Assembly (NCBI RefSeq): GCF_024213665.1
Contig: NZ_JANAVP010000005.1
Span: 227,927 to 291,926, forward strand
DNA length: 64,000 bases
From: Streptomyces sp. A3M-1-3
GTDB taxonomy: Bacteria; Actinomycetota; Actinomycetes; Streptomycetales; Streptomycetaceae
Direction of reading: 5' to 3'
This document shows, piece by piece, positions 26,780-35,285 of the stretch (position 1 is its first letter; every line of letters begins with the position of its first letter). The position numbers were made by a program, and so were the translations under genes. The notes under the pieces were generated by a model, which was given only the letters and a program-made list of their open reading frames with translations, made no database searches and was not told the DNA's origin.

Positions 26780-27754
26780 ATGCGCGCCGACCGGTTGGTC
26801 TCGCTGGTGCTGCTGCTGCGTCAGCGCGGTCGGCTGACTGCGGACACGCTGGCCCGCGAGCTGGAGGTATCCACCCGCACCGTGCTGCGCGACATCGAGG
26901 CGCTGTCCGCGGCCGGCGTCCCGGTCTACGCCGAACGCGGCCGGCACGGCGGTTTCGCGTTGTCGCCCGGTTTCCGGACCGAGCTCACCGGTCTGAACCA
27001 CGACGAGGCCCTTGCCTTGCTGACCGCCGGATCGGGGCGCGGCGAGCGGGTATTGGGCCTCGGCTCGGCGCTCGCTTCGGCCATGCGGAAGGTGGTCGAC
27101 GCGCTGCCCGAAAGCCACCGGGCCACCGCGAGCGACGCGGCCCAGCGATTTCTCGTCGACCCGGAGACCGACCTGCTCTCACGTCGGCTGGTCACTGAGG
27201 AGGTACCCGACACAACAATGATCGAGGTCCGGCGCGCGGTGCTCGCCGGACGCAAGCTGCGCATCCACTACGCGGCCACAGGCCAGACACCACAGTGGCG
27301 CACGGTGGACCCGATCGGCCTGGTCACCGTACGCGACCGGGGCTACTTGCTGGCCACGAGATCTGGCGTGGACCGCACCTACCGGCTGTCGCGGGTGTTG
27401 GCCGCCGAGGAACTCCCCGAAACTGCACAGCGACCAAACCGGGTCGATCTGGACCGGATCTGGCGGGAACGCTCCGCGCAGTTTCTCTCCGGCGGCGACC
27501 ACATCACCGTGCGGGTACGGGTGAACCCGGCGCGGCGGGAGGACCTGCTGGATACCGCGCTGGCCGTCCGCGCAGAAGAACCCGACGCAGACGGCTGGCT
27601 GCGGCTGGAGGTGACCTTCCAAGATTCACGACACGCCGAATGGGCGCTGTGGCAGCTCAGCCCGGACGCGGAAGCCCTGGCCCCGCAGTCGTTGCGCACC
27701 TCCCTACGCAACCGCGCCGCCGCGATTGCCACCCGCTACGGAGACTCATCCTGA
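26780..27754 (+). CDS. WYL-domain (YafY-type) transcriptional regulator
   Basis: 324 residues. An N-terminal winged helix-turn-helix (RLTADTLARELEVSTRTVLR, about 19-38, followed by DIEALSAAGVPVYAERGRHGG) is joined to a WYL domain (about 140-215; LRIHYAATGQTPQWRTVDPI, then YLLATRSGVDRTYRLSRVL) and a C-terminal WCX region. WYL proteins sense nucleic acids or nucleotides and often repress a divergent neighbour, here ridA. The 136-bp divergent gap contains an AT-rich segment (26740-26770) suited to both promoters. The gene ends 24 bp before a solitary IS5-family terminal repeat. Confidence 0.88.
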   Translation: MRADRLVSLVLLLRQRGRLTADTLARELEVSTRTVLRDIEALSAAGVPVYAERGRHGGFALSPGFRTELTGLNHDEALALLTAGSGRGERVLGLGSALASAMRKVVDALPESHRATASDAAQRFLVDPETDLLSRRLVTEEVPDTTMIEVRRAVLAGRKLRIHYAATGQTPQWRTVDPIGLVTVRDRGYLLATRSGVDRTYRLSRVLAAEELPETAQRPNRVDLDRIWRERSAQFLSGGDHITVRVRVNPARREDLLDTALAVRAEEPDADGWLRLEVTFQDSRHAEWALWQLSPDAEALAPQSLRTSLRNRAAAIATRYGDSS

Positions 27755-27777
27755 GAGTGAGAAGCCATCTCATTTGG

Positions 27778-27800
27778 CTAACTGATCGTTTCGGAATGAG
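27778..27800 (+). repeat. Solitary IS5-family terminal inverted repeat
   Basis: CTAACTGATCGTTTCGGAATGAG: the end sequence of the element at 24194 plus its flanking CTA. No transposase follows; the next 90 bp are unrelated. Its orientation, and the bases after it (TTG-GT), match the 5' (right) end of the complete copy in mirror image. Confidence 0.8.
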
Positions 27801-27889
27801 TTGTGTAGTTCGCGTTTCGGATGTCCCCTGGCAAAGCGCTGACCTTTGGTTCGTCGCCTCGTCTCAGCCCGGATCCACCGGCCGACTTC

Positions 27890-29477
27890 GTGAGTGATCG
27901 TTTTCGATGATCGGGGCGATGCGTCTGGCAGCGGGCATGGGGTGGCCGCTGGTCTGCCCAGCTCTTCCACATGTTCACAGCTCTCGGGCCCTGGCAGGCC
28001 GGTCGGATTCGGGCAGGTCAGGCCGGTTGGGGCGGGGTGTGCACGGTGGTGAACAGGGCCTCGAAGGCGTCGTGCCAGGGCCGGCGTTCGGGCAGGTGCA
28101 GGGTGAGCCGCCGGGCCGAACGGGCCAGCCGGGCAAGCGCGTTGATCAGGTGATCGCGGATGGTCGCGCCCGTCGCGCGGGCGTGGAAGGTGCCGGCGAG
28201 CGTCCCGCAGGCGCGGGTCAGGTTGAAGGCGAGGGCGGCCATCGCGAGCCAGGCCGCGTTCGCCTGGAAGCTGCCCGAGGGGGCGTGCGCGAACGGTCCG
28301 TTCTTCAGCTCGCAGATCACTTGTTCCACGATCGCGTGCCGCCGGTGGTCACGCTCGGCGTCGATGAGCGGCAGCGCCGAGTCGGTGAACGCGGCGTGGT
28401 AGCGCCAGGTGGTGAACAGCTCGCCCTGGCCCTCGGGTACCGCCGCCGGGTTGAGCCGTTTCACACGACGCACGACGAGACGGGCGGTGACCTGCTGCTT
28501 CTTCGGTTTCGAGGTGAAAGCGGTGTATTCGATCTCAGCGATCTCGGCATCCGATATCCAGCGTTCCTCCTCGCTGTCCCACACCGCCTTGGGGTACTTG
28601 ATCGGCGTCCAGGCCGTCTCGTCGATGGCGGCGATGGCCTGCTTGACGGAGGCGTTCATCCGCACCGTGACCGAGAAGCGGGCGCCCAGCGCCCGGCAGG
28701 CGGCGATCACCTCGGCGGCGCAGTAGGCCGAGTCCGCCGGCACGATCAGCATCCCCGAAGCGCCGGATGCGCGGGCGGTGCGGATCGCCTCGGCGGCGAA
28801 CGACCCGGCTCCGCGGACCGAGTTCACGCTGCCCTTGCGCAGCCGCGTTGCGGCGATCACCGGGGCGGCCAGCGGCGTGGACAGGGTCGCGATAAGCGCG
28901 TTCAGGCCCTTGACCTTGTTGTATCCGTAGCCCACGCCCTGCTTGGCGTAGCCGTGGACCGGTTTGATGGTGTCGTCCAGGTCCAGGTAGGCAACCGTTC
29001 CCGCACCAGGCAGCAGCGGGGTGTGAGCGGCCAGCCGGGGCAGGAACCGGCGGGCGACGGCGGCCAGCTGCTTCACGTGCCCGTGGGTGAAGGAACGCAG
29101 GAAGCTGCCCAGCGTCGAGGGCGCCCGCACCCCGGCGAACAGGCGGCTCATCGCACCGTGCCGCAGCCGGTCCATGTCGTCGATGCTGTCCGCGCCCGCC
29201 GCCATACCGGCGATCAGCGCCATCGACTTGGCGGCCGGGAAGGAACCGGTGCCGTTCTTCGAGGCCGGCAGCCTTACCAGCTCGCCGATCAGGCCCGGCA
29301 GCCCACACCGCTCGCCCAGGCGCACCAGCGGCGCGAGCCCGCCGTACGCGACCAGATTCGGATCCCCGAACCGTGCGGAGACCTTCGCCGCGGCATGGGA
29401 AGATTGCATCTCGGAAGTGCCCTCGTGGTCGTGCATGCTGGAAGCCTAGAGAACTCCCATCATCGCAGGTCACAGGG
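27890..29477 (-). mobile_element. IS1380-family insertion sequence (ends approximate)
   Basis: One long transposase frame between candidate ends. Right end CCCTGTGACCTGCGATGATG (read inward from 29477) and left GTGAGTGATCGTTTTCGATG (from 27890) share GTGA...CGATGAT. The ends are judged by eye and may be off by several bases. Confidence 0.6.
28018..29436 (-). CDS. IS1380-family transposase
   Basis: 472 residues, full length for IS1380 transposases. Landmarks are an N-terminal region ending in SFTHGHVKQLAAVARRFLP, the first catalytic Asp in TVAYLDLDDTIKPVHGYAKQ, the second in GMLIVPADSAYCAAEVIAAC and the C-terminal region HAIVEQVICELKNGPFAHAP holding the catalytic Glu. No stop or frameshift interrupts the frame, so it may be active. 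The ATG at 29436 is followed by MHDHEGTSEMQSS; a later ATG (29409) is possible. It sits between the IS5 solitary end and the second direct-repeat copy. Confidence 0.88.
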   Translation of the reverse strand: MHDHEGTSEMQSSHAAAKVSARFGDPNLVAYGGLAPLVRLGERCGLPGLIGELVRLPASKNGTGSFPAAKSMALIAGMAAGADSIDDMDRLRHGAMSRLFAGVRAPSTLGSFLRSFTHGHVKQLAAVARRFLPRLAAHTPLLPGAGTVAYLDLDDTIKPVHGYAKQGVGYGYNKVKGLNALIATLSTPLAAPVIAATRLRKGSVNSVRGAGSFAAEAIRTARASGASGMLIVPADSAYCAAEVIAACRALGARFSVTVRMNASVKQAIAAIDETAWTPIKYPKAVWDSEEERWISDAEIAEIEYTAFTSKPKKQQVTARLVVRRVKRLNPAAVPEGQGELFTTWRYHAAFTDSALPLIDAERDHRRHAIVEQVICELKNGPFAHAPSGSFQANAAWLAMAALAFNLTRACGTLAGTFHARATGATIRDHLINALARLARSARRLTLHLPERRPWHDAFEALFTTVHTPPQPA

Positions 29478-29563
29478 CACTTCCTCGTTCCCGGCAACGT
29501 CACCGCCGGAAAACAACCGGTGGATCTGTAGGGTCTCGCCGCTCGTGACATGTCGATCTTGCG

Positions 29564-29606
29564 TGACCTGGGCGTTCTTGGCTGTCTCACGGCCTTGTCA
29601 CCCATG
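29564..29606. repeat. Direct repeat copy 2
   Basis: TGACCTGGGCGTTCTTG identical to 24002-24018, followed by a diverged match to the sequence at 24049-24070. It lies in the 360-bp stretch between the IS1380 transposase start and the DHFR-like gene. Confidence 0.7.
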
Positions 29607-29640
29607 ATCAGTCTCAAATCCGTGGCATTTCCTCGCGAGG

Positions 29641-29739
29641 GCGAGGTCGAGATCAGGCGGCTTGCCCGAGTCGGCCGAGTACACCACGCTGAGCCCCGAG
29701 CACGAGGACTACCGGCGAGCCCAGATCGCGCACCGATGA
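29641..29739 (+). pseudogene. C-terminal fragment of an unidentified protein
   Basis: The plus strand reads LPESAEYTTLSPEHEDYRRA and QIAHR-stop (stop 29737-29739) with coding-like codon choice, but there is no start and the frame merges upstream into unrelated sequence. It looks like the tail of a gene that once preceded the DHFR-like gene. Family not recognised. Confidence 0.35.
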
Positions 29740-29795
29740 GTTTCCCGCGCCGCGCTGGTCTATACGCCGGACACCCACGGACGGAAGGCTGCGCC

Positions 29796-30362
29796 ATGCG
29801 GAAACTGATCTACGGCATGAACCTGACCCTGGACGGCTACATCGCCGCGGCCGGCGACGACATCGGCTGGAGCGGACCGCCGAGCGACGAGCTGTTCCAG
29901 TGGTGGCTCGACCACGAGCAGGCGAGTGGCCTGTCGCTGTATGGGCGCAAGCTGTGGGAGACGATGAGCTCCTACTGGCCAACCGGCGACCAGCAGCCCA
30001 ACGCCACCCCGGCGGAGATCGAGTTCGCGCGGAACTGGCGGGACACGCCGAAGGTGGTGTTCTCCTCGACGATCGACAAGGTCGACTGGAACACCCGCCT
30101 GGTCACCGGCGACGCGATCGCCGAGATCACCCGGCTCAAGGCCGGGGACGGCGGCCCAATGAACATCGGCGGCGCAACGCTCGCCGGGGCGGCCATGCGC
30201 GCCGGGCTGATCGACGAGTACGCGATCGCCGCCTATCCGGTCCTGGTGGGCAGCGGCACGCCGTTCTTCACCGCGCTGGACAGCTGGGTGAACCTGAACC
30301 TGGTGGAGACGCGGACGTTTCCCGGCGGCGTGGTCCTGACCAGGTACGAGACGAGGCGCTGA
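29796..30362 (+). CDS. Dihydrofolate-reductase-family protein (RibD C-terminal-like)
   Basis: 188 residues. The fold of bacterial DHFR/RibD-like reductases is seen: MRKLIYGMNLTLDGYIA, SLYGRKLWETMSSYWP, KVVFSSTIDKVDWNTR, NIGGATLAGAAMRAGLIDEY and the end FPGGVVLTRYETRR. These proteins bind NADPH, but the specific substrate is unknown, and it is not the housekeeping folA type. ATG 29796 follows GGAAGG. It is the last gene of the accessory island, converging on dnaB. Confidence 0.85.
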   Translation: MRKLIYGMNLTLDGYIAAAGDDIGWSGPPSDELFQWWLDHEQASGLSLYGRKLWETMSSYWPTGDQQPNATPAEIEFARNWRDTPKVVFSSTIDKVDWNTRLVTGDAIAEITRLKAGDGGPMNIGGATLAGAAMRAGLIDEYAIAAYPVLVGSGTPFFTALDSWVNLNLVETRTFPGGVVLTRYETRR

Positions 30363-30383
30363 GCAGCAGCACCCACGCGCTAG

Positions 30384-30441
30384 TCTCACGGTGATGTCGT
30401 ATACGACATCGGTACGACACGGCCCGTGAGATTACGACATC
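30384..30441. promoter_or_regulatory. Nested operator-like palindromes between convergent genes
   Basis: A perfect 18-bp palindrome GATGTCGTATACGACATC (30393-30410), a further direct copy of its half TACGACATC at 30433 and a near copy GTACGACAC at 30412. The central palindrome is enclosed by an outer inverted repeat TCTCACGG (30384) and CCGTGAGA (30424). It resembles a GntR/TetR-type operator but no promoter-proximal gene is present. Confidence 0.6.
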
Positions 30442-30468
30442 AGCCGCGAGACCCTACAGGATCCGGGC

Positions 30469-31947
30469 TCAGGTCTGAGCCATGTCCACAAAACGCGAAT
30501 AGTGGCCCTGGAACGCCACGGTGATCGTCGCCGTCGGACCATTACGGTGTTTCGCCACGATCAGATCCGCCTCACCCGCGCGCGGCGACTCCTTCTCGTA
30601 CGCATCCTCACGGTGCAACAGGATCACCATGTCGGCGTCCTGCTCGATCGAACCCGACTCACGCAGGTCCGACACCATCGGCTTCTTGTCCGTACGCTGC
30701 TCCGGCCCACGGTTCAGCTGCGACAGCGCGATCACCGGAACCTCGAGTTCCTTCGCGAGCAGCTTCAGGTTTCGCGACATGTCCGAGACCTCCTGCTGCC
30801 GGCTCTCAGGGCGCCTCGCACCACCCGACTGCATCAGCTGCAGATAGTCGATCACCACCAACTGCAGATCACTGCGCTGCTTCAGCCGACGGCACTTCGC
30901 CCTGATCTCCATCATCGACAGGTTCGGCGAATCATCGATATAGAGCGGCGCCGCCGACACATCCGGCATCCGCCGCGCCAGTCGCGTCCAGTCCTCGTCC
31001 GTCATCGAACCCGACCGCATGTGGTGCAGCGCCACCCGCGCCTCAGCCGACAAGAGCCGCATCGCGATCTCATTACGCCCCATCTCAAGCGAGAAGATCA
31101 CGCTCGGCAGATTGGCCTTGATCGAACAGGCGCGCGCGAAGTCCAGGGCCAGCGTCGACTTACCCATCGCCGGACGCGCCGCAATGACGATCATCTGGCC
31201 CGGATGCAGACCGTTCGTCAGCGAATCCAGATCCGTGAAACCCGTCGGCACACCCGACATCTGACCGCTGCGTGAACCGATCGCCTCGATCTCGTCGAGA
31301 GCGCCCTCCATGATGTCGCCCAGCGGCAGGTAGTCCTCGGACGTCCGCTGCTCGGTCACCGCATAGATCTCGGCCTGCGCGGAGTTGACGATCTCGTCGA
31401 CGTCCCCGTCCGCCGCGTATCCCATCTGCGTGATCTTCGTACCGGCCTCGACCAGCCGCCGCAGCACCGCCCGCTCATGGACGATCTCCGCGTAGTACTC
31501 CGCATTCGCCGCGGTCGGCACCGACTGCACCAACGTGTGCAGATACGAAGCGCCGCCGACTCTCGTGATCTCGCCGCGCTTGGTGAGCTCCGCGCCCACT
31601 GTGATCGGGTCGGCCGGCTCGCCCTTCGCGTACAGGTCGAGAATCGCCTGGAAAACCGTCTCATGGGCGGGCCGGTAGAAGTCATTGCCCTTGAGGACCT
31701 CGACAACATCCGCGATGGCGTCCTTCGACAGCAGCATGCCGCCCAGGACGGACTGCTCCGCATCCAGATCCTGCGGCGGTACGCGCTCGAACGCGGCCCC
31801 GCCGCCCTCCCACGCCCCACCGTCCCGGCCCCGCTCGTGCTGGTCCTCGCGGCGCGTGCCTTCACCGCGGCGCGGGCGGGAGACGGGCAGACGATCGCCC
31901 GGACCAGCGTCGGTCCAGGGGTCGTCCATGGGCTCGGGAATGCTCAC
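30469..31947 (-). CDS. dnaB: Replicative DNA helicase DnaB
   Basis: 492 residues; hexameric 5'-3' helicase that opens the replication fork and recruits primase. The order is a basic/acidic actinomycete leader (about 1-45), the N-terminal scaffold domain (PPQDLDAEQSVLGGMLLSKD), a linker, and the RecA-type motor with Walker A ARPAMGKSTLALDFARA (about residue 255) and DYLQLMQ of Walker B, plus EVSDMSRNLKLLAKELEVPV and RHGNGPTATI-like motif 4 (KHRNGPTATI). GTG 31947 is chosen for AGGAGGTG just upstream. No intein is present. Two DnaA-box-like sequences lie 180-270 bp upstream. Confidence 0.98.
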   Translation of the reverse strand: MSIPEPMDDPWTDAGPGDRLPVSRPRRGEGTRREDQHERGRDGGAWEGGGAAFERVPPQDLDAEQSVLGGMLLSKDAIADVVEVLKGNDFYRPAHETVFQAILDLYAKGEPADPITVGAELTKRGEITRVGGASYLHTLVQSVPTAANAEYYAEIVHERAVLRRLVEAGTKITQMGYAADGDVDEIVNSAQAEIYAVTEQRTSEDYLPLGDIMEGALDEIEAIGSRSGQMSGVPTGFTDLDSLTNGLHPGQMIVIAARPAMGKSTLALDFARACSIKANLPSVIFSLEMGRNEIAMRLLSAEARVALHHMRSGSMTDEDWTRLARRMPDVSAAPLYIDDSPNLSMMEIRAKCRRLKQRSDLQLVVIDYLQLMQSGGARRPESRQQEVSDMSRNLKLLAKELEVPVIALSQLNRGPEQRTDKKPMVSDLRESGSIEQDADMVILLHREDAYEKESPRAGEADLIVAKHRNGPTATITVAFQGHYSRFVDMAQT

Positions 31948-32405
31948 CGGGCCACCTCCTCCCGTCCGCCGCGCGGACCTCGCCGTGCCACTCTTTCCTA
32001 CGGCACAGCTCTGACATTTGAGGCGCCCGATTCCGCTTCCGGCGCGTCGAGTGCGGCAGGTAACGGGAGCCAAAACAGGAGGCAGGCGCCGGACAACGGT
32101 AGGCCCGCAGGCACCGTCAGCCAATCTGGTTATCCACAGGCCATGTGGACGAGACTGCATTGCTTGTGGGTAACTCCACGGAACCTGTGCACGGACCGGG
32201 GGACAGCACTGTGGACAAACTCATACCGCCTCCACCCGCACCCGTCTGACCTGGGGTTTCGCCGTCCACTGACTGTGGGGGAGAAAAACTTTTGCGCCCG
32301 GGCCAAGATCGCCGCAAACGGCGCAGGAGAGAGCCCCCGGTCAGCGCCAAGGTAAGGATCAATAGTGGATTGCATCTCTTACCTGTGGAAGATTAGATTG
32401 CACCC
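31948..32405. promoter_or_regulatory. Divergent dnaB/MATE promoter region with DnaA-box-like sites
   Basis: 458 bp without a gene. TTATCCACA at 32130-32138 and TGTGGACAA (complement of TTGTCCACA) at 32210-32218 match the DnaA box. The right end (32380-32405) contains TTAGATTGCACCC directly before the MATE start, suggesting a leaderless or short-leader transcript. Confidence 0.5.
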
Positions 32406-33743
32406 ATGACACAGGCCCCCGCGACACCGAAGGCTGTCCGCCGACGCCACGACCGCGAGATCATCGCTCTCGCCGTTCCTGCCTTCGGCGCGCTCGTCGC
32501 CGAGCCGCTGTTCGTGATGGTCGACAGTGCCGTCGTGGGTCATCTGGGGACTCCTCAACTCGCCGGTCTCGGCATCGCGGCGGCGCTGCTGATGACCGCT
32601 GTCAGTGTCTTCGTGTTCCTCGCCTACGCGACCACGGCTGCCGTGGCCAGGCGGGTGGGTGCGGGTGACCTCCAGGCCGCCATCCGGCAGGGGATGGACG
32701 GTGTTTGGCTTGCGCTGCTGCTCGGTGCGGTGGTGGTGGCGGTGGTGCTGCCGACGGCACCTTGGCTGATCGGGTTGCTCGGAGCCTCCGATACAGCGGC
32801 TCCGTATGCGGTCACGTATCTGCGGATCTCCGCGCTGGGGATTCCGGCGATGCTGGTCGTGCTGGCTGCCACGGGTGTGCTTCGTGGTCTGCAGGACACG
32901 AGGACTCCTCTGTATGTGGCTGTGGGCGGGTTCGCCGCCAACGCAGCGCTGAATGTGGGTCTTGTGTACGGCGCGGGTCTCGGGATCGCCGGTTCCGCCT
33001 GGGGCACGGTGATGGCTCAGTGCGCGATGGCCGCGGTGTATCTGGTGGTGGTGGTGCGGGGTGCGCGTGTGCACGGTGCTTCGCTGCGGCCCGATGCAGC
33101 GGGTATCAGGGCCTGTGCTCAGGCCGGGGCGCCGTTGTTGGTGCGTACGTTGTCGCTGCGGGCCGTGTTGATGATTGCGACGGCGGTGGCCGCCCGGCTG
33201 GGTGATGCCGAGGTTGCCGCGCATCAGGTGATTCTGGCGCTGTGGAGTCTGCTGGCTTTCGCGCTGGACGCGATCGCGATTGCGGGGCAGGCGATCATCG
33301 GCCGTTATCTGGGGGCGGGTGACGCTGCGGGTGCGCGGGAGGCGTGCCGTCGCATGGTGCAGTGGGGTGTGGCGGCGGGTGTGGTGCTGGGTGTGCTGGT
33401 GGTGGTGTCGCGGCCGCTGTTCATTCCCTTGTTCACGGGTGATCCGGCGGTGCGGGACGTGCTGTTGCCGGCGTTGCTGGTGGTGGCTGTTTCCCAGCCG
33501 GTGTCGGGGATTGTGTTTGTGCTGGACGGGGTGTTGATGGGTGCGGGGGACGGTCCGTATCTGGCGTGGGCGATGTTGGTGACGTTGGTTGTGTTCGCGC
33601 CGGTGGCGCTGTTGGTTCCGGTGCTGGGGGGCGGGCTGACGGCGTTGTGGTGGGCGATGACGTTGATGATGGTGGTTCGTATGGTGACGCTTCAGGTGCG
33701 TGTGCGGTCGGGTCGTTGGGTGGTGACGGGTGCGACGCACTGA
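32406..33743 (+). CDS. MATE-family efflux transporter (DinF-like)
   Basis: 445 residues with twelve hydrophobic segments arranged as two six-helix halves. The start AVPAFGALVAEPLFVMVDSA (first helix with the acidic residue of the DinF subgroup), LRGLQDTRTPLYVAVGGF in the middle, and the second-half counterpart VLDGVLMGAGDGPYLAWAML are characteristic. MATE proteins export drugs or metabolites using H+ or Na+ gradients from the cytoplasmic membrane. ATG 32406 lacks a strong ribosome site. The 3' end is followed by two ParB sites and a bidirectional terminator shared with rplI. Confidence 0.92.
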   Translation: MTQAPATPKAVRRRHDREIIALAVPAFGALVAEPLFVMVDSAVVGHLGTPQLAGLGIAAALLMTAVSVFVFLAYATTAAVARRVGAGDLQAAIRQGMDGVWLALLLGAVVVAVVLPTAPWLIGLLGASDTAAPYAVTYLRISALGIPAMLVVLAATGVLRGLQDTRTPLYVAVGGFAANAALNVGLVYGAGLGIAGSAWGTVMAQCAMAAVYLVVVVRGARVHGASLRPDAAGIRACAQAGAPLLVRTLSLRAVLMIATAVAARLGDAEVAAHQVILALWSLLAFALDAIAIAGQAIIGRYLGAGDAAGAREACRRMVQWGVAAGVVLGVLVVVSRPLFIPLFTGDPAVRDVLLPALLVVAVSQPVSGIVFVLDGVLMGAGDGPYLAWAMLVTLVVFAPVALLVPVLGGGLTALWWAMTLMMVVRMVTLQVRVRSGRWVVTGATH

Positions 33744-33759
33744 GTGTGGATTGCGGGTG

Positions 33760-33775
33760 CGTTTCACGTGAAACA
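33760..33775. other. parS: parS site
   Basis: CGTTTCACGTGAAACA, 15 of 16 consensus bases, 17 bp after the MATE stop codon. Confidence 0.92.
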
Positions 33776-33787
33776 TCCGGTTCGGGT

Positions 33788-33803
33788 TGTTTCACGTGAG
33801 ACG
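33788..33803. other. parS: parS site, variant
   Basis: TGTTTCACGTGAGACG, carrying an A-to-G change in the right arm. Centre-to-centre distance to the previous site is 28 bp, an unusually close pair. Confidence 0.75.
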
Positions 33804-33806
33804 GCG

Positions 33807-33837
33807 AAGGGCCGCACCCCTTGGGGGTGCGGCCCTT
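33807..33837. terminator. Bidirectional terminator between the MATE gene and rplI
   Basis: Perfect 14-bp arms (AAGGGCCGCACCCC and complement) with a 3-base loop. Confidence 0.88.
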
Positions 33838-33864
33838 CCTGCGCTCTGTTTGGGAGTGCAGCGC

Positions 33865-34311
33865 TTACGCGGCGACGACCTCGATGCCAAGCTTCGCGGC
33901 AACCTCGGCGTGCAGGCGCACGGAGATCTGGTGCGAGCCCAGGGTCTTGATCGGGGCGCCCAGTTCGATGCGGCGCTTGTCGACCTCGGGGCCACCGGCG
34001 GCCTTGATCGCCGAGGCGACGTCGGCCGGGGTGACGGAACCGAAGAGGCGGCCGGCGTCACCCGAGCGGGTGGCCAGGCGGACCTTCACGCCTTCGAGCT
34101 TGGCCTTGATCTCGTTGGCCTGCTCGATGGTCGCGATCTCGTGGATCTTGCGGGCACGCCGGATCTGCTCGACGTCCTTCTCGCCACCCTTGGTCCAGCG
34201 GATCGCGAAACCGCGCGGGACCAGGTAGTTGCGAGCGTAGCCGTCCTTGACGTCTACGACGTCGCCGGCGGTGCCGAGGCCGGACACCTCGTGGGTGAGG
34301 ATGATCTTCAT
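33865..34311 (-). CDS. rplI: Ribosomal protein bL9
   Basis: 148 residues, normal length. The N-terminal domain starts [20 protein letters not shown], followed by [20 protein letters not shown], and a C-terminal domain rich in Ala/Val after a long helix. L9 binds 23S rRNA near the L1 stalk and helps keep the reading frame. It is the last gene of the rpsF-ssb-rpsR-rplI operon, 18 bp after rpsR. ATG 34311 follows GGGAAGGGT. Confidence 0.98.
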   Translation of the reverse strand: MKIILTHEVSGLGTAGDVVDVKDGYARNYLVPRGFAIRWTKGGEKDVEQIRRARKIHEIATIEQANEIKAKLEGVKVRLATRSGDAGRLFGSVTPADVASAIKAAGGPEVDKRRIELGAPIKTLGSHQISVRLHAEVAAKLGIEVVAA

Positions 34312-34329
34312 GTTTCGGTCACCCTTCCC

Positions 34330-34566
34330 TTATCGCGCGGTGGACGTGTAGGGCAGCAGCGCCATCTCACGGCTGTTCTTGACAGCCGTGGCGACGTCAC
34401 GCTGGTGCTGCGTGCAGTTGCCGGTGACGCGGCGGGCACGGATCTTGCCGCGGTCGGAAATGAACTTCCGCAGCATGTTCGTGTCCTTGTAGTCCACGTA
34501 CTGGGTCTTGTCCTTGCAGAATGCGCAGACCTTCTTCTTAGGCTTGCGCACAGGCGGCTTCGCCAT
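34330..34566 (-). CDS. rpsR: Ribosomal protein bS18 (zinc-binding type)
   Basis: 78 residues. The N-terminus [19 protein letters not shown] supplies a CxxC pair, and [20 protein letters not shown] the Cys/His partners, so this is the zinc-ribbon (C+) paralogue; streptomycetes usually keep a second, zinc-independent S18 elsewhere under Zur control. S18 sits on the 30S platform next to S6, whose gene is in the same operon. The ATG at 34566 follows AGGAGAAACACC. Confidence 0.97.
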   Translation of the reverse strand: MAKPPVRKPKKKVCAFCKDKTQYVDYKDTNMLRKFISDRGKIRARRVTGNCTQHQRDVATAVKNSREMALLPYTSTAR

Positions 34567-34608
34567 GGTGTTTCTCCTGTGTGATCAAGAAGTGGGGTAC
34601 GGGCTGCC

Positions 34609-35208
34609 CTAGAAGGGCGGCTCGTCCGAGTAGCCGCCGCCGGAGCCGCCGGAGCCGCCGGAGCTTCCGCCCCAGCTGCCCCCGCCCTGCTGCTGGCCGC
34701 CGCCGGCCGGGGCGCTGGTGGCCCAGGGGTCGTCGGCGGGTGCACCGCCGCCGCTCTGCTGGCCGCCGCTGGGGGCTCCGCCCCAGTTGCCGCCGCCTTG
34801 TTGGCCGCCACCACCGCCGCCGTATCCGCCCTGGCCGCCTCGACCGGTGGTCTTGGTCACCTTGGCCGTGGCGTTCTTGAGGCTGGGGCCGACTTCCTCG
34901 ACGTCCAGCTCGTAGACCGTGCGCTTGACGCCGTCACGGTCCTCGTAGGACCGCTGCTTCAGCCGGCCCTGCACGACGACGCGCATGCCTCGCTGGAGCG
35001 ACTCCGCGACGTTCTCCGCCGCCTGACGCCAGACCGAGCAGGTCAGGAACAGGCCTTCGCCGTCCTTCCACTCATTGGTCTGCTTGTCGAAGATGCGGGG
35101 AGTGGACGCGACACGGAACTTCGCGACTGCCGCACCGGACGGGGTGAAGCGCAGCTCGGGGTCGTCGACGAGATTGCCGACGACCGTGATGACGGTCTCG
35201 CCTGCCAT
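34609..35208 (-). CDS. ssb: Single-stranded DNA-binding protein
   Basis: 199 residues. The OB-fold covers about residues 1-110 ([20 protein letters not shown], then [20 protein letters not shown]). A flexible Gly/Gln-rich tail follows, ending in the conserved acidic tip YSDEPPF, which docks replication and repair partners. It coats single-stranded DNA at the fork. The position between rpsF and rpsR is conserved in actinobacteria. ATG 35208 follows GAGAGG. Confidence 0.98.
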   Translation of the reverse strand: MAGETVITVVGNLVDDPELRFTPSGAAVAKFRVASTPRIFDKQTNEWKDGEGLFLTCSVWRQAAENVAESLQRGMRVVVQGRLKQRSYEDRDGVKRTVYELDVEEVGPSLKNATAKVTKTTGRGGQGGYGGGGGGQQGGGNWGGAPSGGQQSGGGAPADDPWATSAPAGGGQQQGGGSWGGSSGGSGGSGGGYSDEPPF

Positions 35209-35285
35209 GGGTGAACCTCTCGGCGGGGATTGCTGCTGGCTGCTTGTGCTGCTACTCGAACCCGATTACCTCTGAGCTGTGGGGC

